Source: Carallia brachiata (Eukaryota > Streptophyta > Magnoliopsida > Malpighiales > Rhizophoraceae). Taken from it: a stretch of 64,000 nucleotides of DNA. The translations under genes were made by a program, and so were the position numbers. Each line of letters opens with the position of its first letter. Positions within the stretch are counted from its first letter, which is position 1. The stretch lies in contig JADCRB010000086.1 in assembly GCA_021464245.1 (NCBI GenBank), forward strand, positions 186,001-250,000, in the 5' to 3' direction. Under the pieces are notes generated by a model that was given only the letters and a program-made list of their open reading frames with translations, was not told the DNA's origin and did no database searches. Below are positions 40,209 through 49,347 of the stretch, in pieces.

Positions 40209-40309
40209 CTTGCTCGACAAGCCAAGTGACTCACTTCCGGCTTGCTCGACAAGCCCAGCATCAAAGATTCAATTTCTTTCGCCAGCCAGGCAGCCAGTGT
40301 CCTATAAAT
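40209..40309 (+). promoter_or_regulatory. Core promoter of small-protein gene copy 1
   Basis: Two copies of the 13-bp near-palindrome CTTGCTCGACAAG lie at 40209-40221 and 40241-40253. A TATA box (TATAAAT) follows at 40303-40309, 50 bases downstream of the second copy. The same motif-plus-TATA arrangement precedes copies 2 and 3. Confidence 0.65.
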
Positions 40310-40393
40310 TATGAATTAGAAGGCACTTCAAGTAGCGAGATTGATAGTTTGATTCACACCTTCAAGGCACAATCCACACCCTCATCACAATTA

Positions 40394-40609
40394 ATGGCGT
40401 CTTCCTTGTGCGCCATTTTCAGTTGTTTTGGTCCCTCGTCGTCCTCCCGAGCTGTCTCTGACGGTGGAGATGCCTGCAGCGTGAAGAAACAAGCTAAAAT
40501 GGAGACACCTAAAGCCACTTCAAAACCAAAATCAAGTTCATCATCATCGGCCAAGGCTCCTATAGTAGTGCCCCACTTTCCAGCGAATTCTTATCTCTCG
40601 CCCCTGTAG
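40394..40609 (+). CDS. Small protein of tandem family, copy 1 (71 aa), unknown function
   Basis: I do not recognise the family. The 71-residue product starts MASSLCAIFSCFGPSSSS, has a Lys/Ser-rich middle (KPKSSSSSSAKAP) and ends IVVPHFPANSYLSPL. The N-terminus is short, hydrophobic and contains two cysteines, which would allow S-acylation or a brief membrane contact but is too short for a confident signal peptide. The C-terminal (Y/H)FPxNSYxSxL block is the part best conserved in copies 2 and 3, which lie 5 and 9 kb downstream on the same strand. The open frame extends upstream of 40394, but TATA spacing and alignment with the paralogues fix this ATG. It is intronless. Confidence 0.75.
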   Translation: MASSLCAIFSCFGPSSSSRAVSDGGDACSVKKQAKMETPKATSKPKSSSSSSAKAPIVVPHFPANSYLSPL

Positions 40610-40650
40610 CTATTTTCATCTTCCAAGTCAAGTCAAGATGGAAATTTTTC

Positions 40651-40683
<33 letters not shown>

Positions 40684-40972
40684 GTTTTTAAAGGAGCTGT
40701 TACGTTGGATATGAACGAAGATAAGCATTGTCTCTTTTAAAGAAGAACTTTATTGTCGCGATTAATCACTGGTTGCCGAATTGTTGTTGCTACTTAATAT
40801 TTTCCTAACCTATAAATACAGTAAACTGAACTGAATGCAATTTGATTTCATATTTTCCGTGCCGTTTGCACACCGGCCGGCAATCCTTAAATATTGCATA
40901 TGTAAAGATTTCTATGATTTACATACTCTTTGATATCCGTATCAATAGCTTAACTGTAGATGGAAAATAATT

Positions 40973-42330
40973 AAATCCCTGATCTCTAATTCTTAATCTT
41001 GTATAGCAATACTTTGCAAATTTGTTGGTCTTGGTGGATTGATGGTGATAACAGTTGCGACACTTGACATATGTTTTGTCATCATAAATAACTTTGACGA
41101 ATTATCGCGGTAATCTATTTTCGGGTTTACCACTCTTTCACGTCTCCTTGGATATATATAATAATGAATTTTAGGATTGAAAGTATTTATGCAGGAAAAA
41201 AAAAGGGTCGCGCAATGTGAAGCTTTAATTCTAGTTGAATTAGTACTTTCATTACTAAAAAAAAGTGTGGATACGAGTCTAAGCAGTCAAAACATTCACA
41301 GTAATTATATTGTTATCATCATAAATGTCTTTTTGGGTATGGTTAAAGTGTATTGTTAGATCGGCTCCGAAATTTTACCCCCTCTTGATTTACTAGAAAC
41401 GAAACACTCGCAAACTAAACATGAATAAGAAAATGTATTATTGTTGCTGGTGGCTGTTGTTTAGAAATTTTTTTACTATTGTTAACTGAAATTTGACGGA
41501 GAGATCACATGTTATATAAGTGAGATTTGGAGAAAAAATAATAAGCAAAAGAAGCCTACAAATTAAAAATTAATGAGATTTCTAATTTAATTCATTTTTA
41601 TTATTAATATAATTTATTCACAATTTTATATCATAAGATAAGTAAAATTTATTTAAAATAAAATAATAAAATAAATTTAAATAATATAAAACTATAAATA
41701 AATTAAATTCATATAAAAAATAAATAAAACAAACAAGCATTCGAAATTAAAACAGAGAAAATTCACCGCAAGCAACACAAACAATCAATTTTATTGGGAC
41801 CACTCTCTGACAGAGAATCTCCTTTTGTGGGAGCCTGGGAAGTCAAAAGTGGGGACTTCGGGAGATACTTTCTTTCAAGCTTACGACCCAAATTTGTATG
41901 CTTAATTCGTTTGTCCATAAACGCGTGGAAATGAAAACCGTGGGAAGCGCGCTCATATTCCATGGTCAGATTTTTTCATCTAAATAACATCTAGACATTA
42001 CATAATTTATACAATAATAAATATATTTTATATAATTATAATTAAAAAAATATAAATTAAAAAAAATAATATTTATTCATACCACTTTTTATTATTAAAA
42101 TTATATAAAATATACTCATTATTACATAAAATATAAATTTAAATACTATTTAACTATATAAATTTTTGGTCATGCGGATTTTCCCACGCTACATTTAGCG
42201 ATATGCGTGCTCCTTACATAACTTTAATTAATTTATTAGTCAAATTAAGCGGCAGCCACAAGCACCCAACTCCAAGAGACTTCCCTCTTCCTTGCTCGGC
42301 AAGCCGGGCAAAATATCGGACATATATTGG
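40973..42330 (+). repeat. Upstream repeat unit U1 ending in an orphan promoter
   Basis: This segment aligns by eye with 42380-43520 (U2) and parts of 43920-45200 (U3) and 48100-48860 (U4). Shared landmarks in order are TTAAATCCCTGAT(C/T)TCTAATT, GGATATATATAAT, GAGCAGTCAAAA or similar, ACCGCTCTCTGAC-like (here ACCACTCTCTGAC), a (G)GTCAA word, CATAAACGCGTGG, and CTTGCTCGGCAAG at 42291-42303. In U3 and U4 this last motif leads into TATA and a gene. Here no TATA box or coding frame follows, and the next unit begins instead. A gene copy seems to have been lost. Confidence 0.6.
41600..41735. repeat. AT-rich palindromic MITE, dispersed family copy
   Basis: Same family as 13705-13840 and 50905-51040: an AT-rich imperfect palindrome with ATTCACAATTTTATATCATA and ATAAAACTATAAATAAATT as its inner arms. 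It sits inside repeat unit U1 and is absent from U2 at the equivalent place. Confidence 0.5.
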
Positions 42331-42379
42331 AATAATCTATTTTATATTATCTTTAGAATGTGCCATGTACCAAACTCGT

Positions 42380-43520
42380 TAAATCCCTGATTTCTAATTC
42401 TTAATCTTGAATAGGAAAATTTGTCAATGGATATCTGCCAAGAATAATTGTGACACTTGACGTATATTTATCCTTTCTGCATAACTTTAGCTAATTATCG
42501 ACATAATTTTTTTCGAAAAAGATCGGCGGCCAGAGAAAGGAAAACAGAAGAAGTGTCAATAATGCAACAATAAAGAATATTTCTGCAACAACTTTGATTT
42601 TTTCTGCAACAAAAAAATAACGCGATGATTTTTATTACATATTTATCAATCTTATTACAAAAATTAATAAGACTGTTGCATTATTGACACTTCTTCTAAC
42701 CAATTCTCTCTGTCCGTACACTCATGCCCAATTTTTTTTTGGGCTTAGCGCTTAGTGAAAACTCCTTGGATATATATAATTATAAAATCTAGGATTATAA
42801 GAATTTATGCAGATAACTAAATAAATAAACTGCACAATACGCATCCCTTAACTATAGTTGAATTGGTACCACTCCGAGCAGTCAAAATATTCAAAGTGAC
42901 TGTATTGTAATTTTAAATGTCTCTTTGGGCATAATACACGTGTATGGTTACTTAGATTGGTTCTGAAATTGCACCCACTTGTCATCTACGGGAAAAGAAA
43001 TACTCGAAGTTCTTGAATAAGAAAAATGTATTGTTGTTGCTGGTGACTGTTTTTTGATCGATGACAGACGAATTTGTACACTATTGTTAACTGAAATTCG
43101 AGTTAAGATCACATGTTATTTAATTGAGGTAAAAATTGGGCAAACTTCTTTGTGGTTTATGGTGACTCACATGTAGTATATGAGTTATGTTTATCTTTTA
43201 AATAAAAAAAAAAGTATTATTTCTGATATCTAGTTTCTTTTTTTATTAGCTGTACCCGAAAAAAAAAAAAGAAGCACGAAATTAAAAAAGAGAAAATTCT
43301 TGGCAATTAAAGTGGAGACTATTTTCATAGGTGGAGACTATTTTCATAGGACCGCTCTTGGACTGGGTATTCACTACGTAGGAGCGTAGGAGGTCAAAGG
43401 CGGAGACTTCTGGAACGTTGCTACAGACAAGCCCAACTCCAAGAAACCTTCTTTCCTTCTAACTTACATATTACATGATTGGTAGACTCTTTTTAACTTT
43501 ACTTGAGAATTTATTCGTTT
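42380..43520 (+). repeat. Upstream repeat unit U2 (truncated, no promoter end)
   Basis: Second copy of the upstream unit, with the ordered landmarks of U1 from TTAAATCCCTGATTTCTAATT onward. It stops abruptly at CATA (43521-43524), exactly before the ACGCGT box. There it is joined to sequence resembling an internal part of the same unit (ATATTCAAAG...TGTATTGTAATTTTAA), a signature of unequal recombination. Confidence 0.5.
42530..42715. mobile_element. MITE with perfect 24-bp inner inverted repeat
   Basis: AGAAGAAGTGTCAATAATGC... at 42546-42569 recurs exactly inverted at 42674-42697, and the similarity extends outward (CAGAGA...). The element is about 185 bp and non-coding. It interrupts repeat unit U2 relative to U1, so it inserted after the units duplicated. 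Confidence 0.7.
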
Positions 43521-43554
43521 CATAATATTCAAAGTATCTGTATTGTAATTTTAA

Positions 43555-43910
43555 GGGTTAATATACAATTCTAAACTAATTTTAATTAAAGTAATAAATC
43601 TTATTAATTTTGAAAAATAATAAATTTAACATCAACTTTATATATAGTAATAAATTTAGCATATTATAAAATTTTTTAAATAAAATTTATCTGTTTCGAT
43701 AATATGATAGTAACTTATATGATTATATGTCATAAAACAGACATATTTTTATAAATCTATCATTAAAACTGACAGATTTTATTTATATAAAATCATTGCA
43801 TCCTAAATTTGTTACTATATGTAAAGTTGGCATTAGATTTGTTATTTTTTAAAATTAGTGTTAGATTTGTTATTTCAAGTAAAGTTGGTGATAAATTTGT
43901 ATATTAACCC
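43555..43910. mobile_element. Mutator-like MITE, 356 bp, with 9-bp target duplication
   Basis: The termini GGGTTAATATACAA and TTGTATATTAACCC are perfect inverted repeats. The flanks carry the 9-bp direct repeat TAATTTTAA at 43546-43554 and 43911-43919. The unoccupied sister sequence TGTATTGTAATTTTAAATGT survives in unit U2 at 42901-42920 with a single TAATTTTAA. A 9-bp duplication fits Mutator-like elements. Confidence 0.85.
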
Positions 43911-45200
43911 TAATTTTAAATGTCTTTTGGGGTATACAAGTGTGTGGTTAGATTTTATTTTTTTTTAACAAGAAAAAAAAATAGTGTCACAAGTATGTTA
44001 GTTATCGCACATATTAACCAAAGTAGGATATCCGTTAACGTCCTAATTTAACCTTCTTTATAGGGAGGACCTATCATTAGAGTACTGTTGGGTCTAAATA
44101 AGTTTTTTTTTAAACAGTGTTAATAAATTTAAAATCTAATACTGTATTTACATTTAAATCTTTTTATTGGGAGAAACTTCACTGTGAAAATTTAAATCTG
44201 AATCAATACTAAAGGTGGCGTTAGATCACCACTAGTAGTGGTGTATGATTAGATTGATTCTAAAATTGTACCCACTTTTCATTTACTTTAAAAGAAGTAC
44301 TCACAACAAGGTCTTGTTGTTGTTGTTGGTGATTGTTTTAATTGATGACAAACGAATTTGGACACTAATGTTAACCGAAATTCGATTTAAGATCACATTT
44401 TTTTGGAGCGTAAAGGTCACGTTATTTAAGCGAGGAAAATTGGGCAAACTTCTTTGTGGTGTATGGTGACTCACATGTAGTATATGAGTTATATTTATCG
44501 TTTAAATAAGGAAAAAAAAGGTAGTATTTCTGATGTCTAGTTTTTTTCTTTATCAGCTGTACCAAAAAAATCAAAAAACTAAAAAGAAGCACAAAATTAA
44601 AAAAAAAGAGAAAATTCATGGCAAGCAACATAGTCTATTTTTGTTGGGACCGCTCTCTGACTGGGCATTTAATTATGAGGAAGCATGGGAGGTCAAGAGT
44701 GGAGACTCTGGATTTGGAAGGATGCTATGGACAAGCCCAACTCCACGAAACTTTCTTTCTTTCTAACTTTGCTTGAGAGTTTGTTCGTTTCATAAACGCG
44801 TGGAAATTGTAACCGGTGAAAAGGACGGCACGCACATTTTACATGTTACATGTATACATACTCCTTTACCTAACCTTAATTAATTTAAGTATTAATACAT
44901 GTATTAAAATTTAATGTTTTTATTAATATTTGATTAAAATTAAAATTAAATTTTTTAAAATAAAATTAATAATTTTTAAAAATACAAAAATAACAATATT
45001 TTAAAAATTATCTATCTAATTTTAAAAATATTAATTTTAATTTAATCAAAATATTAATAAAAATACGAAAATTCGAAACAGTAACCGTTTTTCAATTAAT
45101 TTATTATTAGTCAAACTATTAAGCGCGCGGCCACACAGAGCCCCCAACTCCAAGAAACTTCGCACTTCCTTGCTCAGCAAGCCGTGCAAAACAATTCAAT
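43911..45200 (+). repeat. Upstream repeat unit U3
   Basis: Third copy of the upstream unit, leading into small-protein gene copy 2. It contains GGGACCGCTCTCTGACTGGGC near 44647, GAGGTCAAG (W-box on the minus strand), ACGCGT at 44796-44801 and CTTGCTCAGCAAG at 45169-45181. AT-rich sequence inserted near 44890-45095 is absent from the other units. Confidence 0.55.
43957..44236. mobile_element. Second insertion in unit U3 (dispersed repeat, copy 2)
   Basis: Compared with U2, unit U3 is interrupted between GTGTGGTTAGATT and GTGTATGATTAGATT, which may be a diverged target duplication. The insert contains the dispersed repeat also found at 28125-28262, an A-run, and GTTATCGCACAT. The class is unknown. 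Confidence 0.45.
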
Positions 45201-45226
45201 TGATGAAATGAAAATCCCTATAAATA
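45169..45226 (+). promoter_or_regulatory. Core promoter of small-protein gene copy 2
   Basis: The 13-bp near-palindrome CTTGCTCAGCAAG at 45169-45181 is followed 38 bases later by TATAAATA at 45219-45226. Transcription should start near 45250. Confidence 0.65.
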
Positions 45227-45370
45227 AGACCATGCCAACTGCCACTCCACACCCACCACCACAATTCAAACTTCATCTCTCTTTCTGAGTTTGATCAGTT
45301 CACACTTCTTTCAATCATAAAGAGCAATTTAATTAATATACATCGATCCTTAGTTCCCAGATTAATTGCG

Positions 45371-45580
45371 ATGGCATTCTTGTCGGCCGTTTTCAGTTGC
45401 TTTGTCCCCTCCCAGGTTGTCTCTGCTGATAATGATGATGCACATGTACAGGTGAGCAGCGTGAAGAATGAAGCTAAAATGGAGTCACCCAAATCCAAAT
45501 CGAGATCAAAATCATCATCAGCCGCTCCTCCTATCATAGTTTCATACTTTCCCGTGAATTCTTATATGTCTCCCTTGTAG
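45371..45580 (+). CDS. Small protein of tandem family, copy 2 (69 aa), unknown function
   Basis: Family as for copy 1. The product begins MAFLSAVFSCFVPSQVVS, has an acidic stretch (ADNDDAH), a Lys/Ser-rich middle (KSKSRSKSSSA) and ends PPIIVSYFPVNSYMSPL. It is almost identical to copy 3 and more distant from copy 1. It is intronless, with TATA at 45219 and a 5' UTR of about 120 bases. The single Cys at residue 10 sits in the hydrophobic N-terminus, as in copy 3. A function cannot be read from the sequence. Confidence 0.8.
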   Translation: MAFLSAVFSCFVPSQVVSADNDDAHVQVSSVKNEAKMESPKSKSRSKSSSAAPPIIVSYFPVNSYMSPL

Positions 45581-46922
45581 CTCTGTACCAGGATCCGAGT
45601 CACCGGCGTTCAAAAGATCGTCCGCTGCGCTAGTGAAGAATTTTGGTCACTGAGGGATGAGTTTATGTTTGATTCTCATACTTAACTATAAGTAGTGCTT
45701 AAGATGGAGCAGGGCTACTGCTCGTTGATTCATTCATTATAAGTTGATGGTCTCCCATATGTGTAGGCGCGGAACCGTTTGTGGAAGCTTATTCGTTGGC
45801 TGTCCAGTCCAGTTCGCTAAACTAGTCCTATTTTTCAGCTTCATGTTCTGTCTCTGTTTGTGGTCATGTCTCTTGTAATTCATTCATTAACTCGTGCATT
45901 GTTATTCGCGTTTTGTATTTAAAGCACAAATTAAGGGAAATGGCAGAGTAGCATCGACCATTTACACCTTGAAATCTTTGCTTTGCTTTCCCAGAAATTT
46001 GGATTTCATTTTTTATACTATTATTTTACCACCTCATTTATCCTGAAACAATATGATATCGTCACCAGATTTGGGCTTATATATATATAACGGCCTTGTT
46101 TAAATTTCGTTCAAAAAAAAAAAGGCCTTGATTAAATCATATAAATGTAGGTCTAGGAGGAAGAAGGTCAGGCCTATATTCTGATTTGCAAACTAGCATT
46201 AGCTTCAGCAAGTCCCAAAGTGCAAGGAATTCTTTTCGGTTCCTATACTTGCATAATATTGTCGATGCTTGTTAGACCTTAAACTTATAAGTAATAACAA
46301 CCCTACGAAAGGTCGTTTACGGTGGATGGAATGCCATGCCGTTCAATAGATTGTTTCCCGTTGGATCCTATTACCACTTTTGTTAGTGGATTTTGAGTCA
46401 CAATATACTTTGTTTTGGTCGGAAGGATAGTTTTTTTTTTTTTTTTTTCCTGATTAAACTAATAACTAGAAAGCAAAGAGGATTTACCCAAGCTAAAAAG
46501 AGTAGTGTACGCTTTTGAATTCAGAGTATGCAAACATGAGTAACTAATGTCCCGAAACTTGTTTGAGCCATGTCATAGATCCTGAAATCTCCAGCACACC
46601 ATCGAATATGCCCATGCGAAAAAGTTCAAGGGCCCCCCAAAAATGTCCCAACTTTTTTCTCAATAAGTGCAAAAAAAATAATTAATTATCAGTTTTTTAT
46701 AACTATTGTGATAAAAAATGAAGTGATAATTTATAATTTAAATTTTTATTATTTTTTTTATCAATAAATTACAACAAATTGATAACTAATTATCCTTTAT
46801 ATACGTATCAAGACAAAACTTAAGAATAATTTTCCATGGCTCCCAAACCAAACCCAAGCCCATGTGCCTGATTAACCATTCACATGTGGTCAAAATCGCA
46901 AGCTTATAGCCAAAGCAAAATT

Positions 46923-47885
46923 CAAGCACCAAGGCAACTAGTCTTCCCATAATAAAAAAAACTCTCTCTCTCTCTCTCTCTCTTAATGCCCACGGTACTC
47001 CCTAACCACCACCGCCGACCAGTCCACAATACTCTCTCCTTGGCTTTCTCTCTTCCTCTTTCCACCATTGCTCCTCCTCTCCTTGTTTTCCATGTTTTTT
47101 GTTTGTTTCTCTTCGTTCCTTCTGTCCTCCTCCAAATCCACGTTTTTTCCTCTCTGTTCAGGCCCAAATAATTTCATCCACGACCTTCCTTGTTTCAGAT
47201 TTGGTGTCACCTATGGTCTTTTGCTACTTTTGAGCTTTCAAGCAATGCCGCCGCCGCTAGTGCCGCCGTACCGACATCCAGAGAGAGCTTCCCTGACACT
47301 GATTCACAGCCGGCACTGCACTACCGGCTGCCGGCACGAATGTCGGTCCCTCTTGAGCCGCAGTTGAAGTTGGACCCGCCGGCGCCGCCCTAAGCGCCGC
47401 CGTCTTGTCGATCAAGCTATCACCCCTGTCCACCTTTTCCCCGTCACTGGCCTCAGTGCTGCTGCCGGCCACCCTGACCACCTCTGCCTGCCATCCACCA
47501 TTGTCGTTACCACTGGAATAGATTGGAAGAGTCTTTTTATCTTTTGTGTTGGATGAACTGTACTGCATGTGTGTATTTTCATGTTTCTTATTTGACTGTA
47601 TCAGCAATCAATTTCGAAGATGCCCAAACGATTTCGTTTTTAGGTCTACTGATGTATGGTTCATGCTGCTGTAAGTAGCCTTTTCAACTAGATTTCATCT
47701 AGTTGGTAGTTTCGGGTTTTATGTCTGTATGTTAATGGTTCTGTGTGATTATTTGTTATGTAGGCCGTTGGTGCCGAATTTTATATTGTATTATGCAGGT
47801 ATTTTCGACGTTTTTACGTCAGTTTCGTATACGATTTATTCGAGTATTAATAAATCGATTCTGTTTTAGTCAAAAAAATATAAAA
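46923..47885 (+). mobile_element. Non-LTR retroposon insertion, about 960 bp, with target duplication and empty site
   Basis: Near-identical 15-bp direct repeats AGCCAAAGCAAAATT (46908-46922) and AGCCAAAGAAAAATT (47886-47900) flank the block. The sister segment after gene copy 3 has the uninterrupted site AGCGAAAGCATAATT at 50338-50352, and its following sequence resumes the one after 47900. The insert starts with CT-rich sequence, has a GC-rich codon-like middle (47240-47480) and a T-rich 3' part, and ends in an A-rich tail (47871-47885). That layout suits a non-autonomous LINE derivative or processed transcript. No reverse transcriptase is present. Confidence 0.75.
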
Positions 47886-48099
47886 AGCCAAAGAAAAATT
47901 AACTTTACGTCGCGTTTACATACTTCTATTTATTGCAGCAATTGATATAAAAACTCATATTTTTTCTCCTTAATTTGATATGTTAAAAATAATAAGGGCT
48001 CTGTCAAAAAAAAAAATAATAATAAGGGCACATGTTTATGTGGGGTGAGGTGGATGATAATGGGAAAGTTCACCTTAGTAAAATGGGATGCTGTTGTCA

Positions 48100-48860
48100 G
48101 GTACGTAACCGAAAATGATTTAAGATCACATGCTTTTTCTTTTTTGTGTGCGTGGAGATCACATGTTATCTGATTGAGGTAAAATTGGGCAAAACTTCTT
48201 TGTGGCGTCTGGTGATTCACTTCTACTTTATTATCCCTTAAGTAAAAAAAATCAAGTATTATTTCTGATGTATAGTTTCTTTCTTTATAGTTGTACCCAA
48301 AAAAGGAAAATAATTCTGTCAAAAAAAAAGGAAAATAATAAGTAAAAAGAACCACAAAATTAAGACAGAGAAAATCAGAGAATTCATGCTGAGCAACATA
48401 GTCTATTTTATTGGGACCGCCCTCTGATTGGTTTTCATGACGTGGGAGCCTGGAAGGTCAAATGTGGAGGCTTTTGGAGCGTTGCTGAGGATAAGCGGCC
48501 GCGGCCAGGCGTGCTTAACATCATTGGAGACTTTTTTTTTTTTTAACTAAGAAAGAAAAAGCACTTGTGTACTATAAATATATCAATTATTATATTTACG
48601 AATTAGAACATTCTTATCTAAGCGTTGCGTTTAGAAACTGTCTTTCTTAACTTAGCAGGGGATTTGTATGCTTAACTAATTTGTTTGTTTCATAAACGCG
48701 TGGAAATTGACACCCGTGATGGGCACGCACATATTACGTGTTACAGAAACATACTCCTTAACTTGAATTAGTTCATTATCAGTCAAATTGAGGGCGCAGT
48801 CGGGGGTCCCAACTCCGGAGAACTTTCCTCTTCCTTGCTCGGCAAGCCTGTACAATATCT
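48100..48860 (+). repeat. Upstream repeat unit U4
   Basis: Fourth copy of the upstream unit, preceding gene copy 3. It contains ATTTAAGATCACATG, TTGGGCAAA, GGGACCGCCCTCTGATTGG near 48413, AAGGTCAAA (W-box on the minus strand), ACGCGT at 48696-48701 and the palindrome at 48834-48846. It lacks the 5' half present in U1 and U2. Confidence 0.55.
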
Positions 48861-48911
48861 CAATTGATCATTTTTTAAAAAATTTTGTCAATAGAAAAAT
48901 CCCTATAAATA
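48834..48911 (+). promoter_or_regulatory. Core promoter of small-protein gene copy 3
   Basis: The perfect inverted repeat CTTGC-TCG-GCAAG at 48834-48846 is followed by TATAAATA at 48904-48911, 58 bases later. Confidence 0.65.
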
Positions 48912-49131
48912 AAATGGATACTGAAGACCAAGCCACACCTGCCACCATAATTCACCTTTCATTTCTCTTTGATCGGGTCATATACTTCATTCAATCCAGA
49001 GAACGAACAGCTTCAAGGCATATATATATACACACATCCACCGCCACTTCTACTAGAGAAGACATATTCATATCATAAAGAGCAATTTAATTGATATATA
49101 TCGATCCTTGTTAATTCCCAGATTAATTGCG

Positions 49132-49347
49132 ATGGCATTCTTGTCGGCCGTTTTCAGTTGCTTTGTTCCCTCCCAGGTTGTCTCTGCTGATAATGATGAT
49201 GTACATGTACAAGTGAGCAGCGTGAAGAACGAAGCTAACATGAAGCCACCCAAAGCCAAATCAAGATCAAAATCATCATCATCAGCAGCAGCTCCTCCCA
49301 TCATAGTTTCATACTTTCCCGTGAATTCTTATATGTCTCGCTTGTAG
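49132..49347 (+). CDS. Small protein of tandem family, copy 3 (71 aa), unknown function
   Basis: The 71-residue product begins MAFLSAVFSCFVPSQVVS and ends PPIIVSYFPVNSYMSRL. It differs from copy 2 by a handful of changes, mainly in the Lys/Ser-rich middle. The start is aligned with copy 2 (GCG-ATG-GCATTC). It is intronless, with a 5' UTR of about 200 bases after TATA. The last residues differ (SRL here, SPL in copies 1 and 2). SRL resembles a type-1 peroxisomal targeting tripeptide, but there is no other support for that location. Confidence 0.8.
   Translation: MAFLSAVFSCFVPSQVVSADNDDVHVQVSSVKNEANMKPPKAKSRSKSSSSAAAPPIIVSYFPVNSYMSRL

Larger units (their letters stand above)
45160..46922 (+). 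repeat. Segmental duplication, proximal copy (paired with 48820-50352)
   Basis: The promoter, gene and about 1.3 kb of 3' flank of copy 2 match those of copy 3 in order, including TGGCAGAGTAGC, CTTTGCTTTGCTTTCCCAGA, GTGCAAGGAATTCTTTTCGG and the end at AGCTTATAGC. The gene starts are 3761 bases apart. Similarity is high enough that the duplication looks recent. Confidence 0.75.

Noticed and set aside
49345..49347. C-terminal SRL of small-protein copy 3 as a peroxisomal signal
   Set aside because: Copies 1 and 2 end SPL, and there is no supporting upstream context, so a functional targeting signal is not supported.
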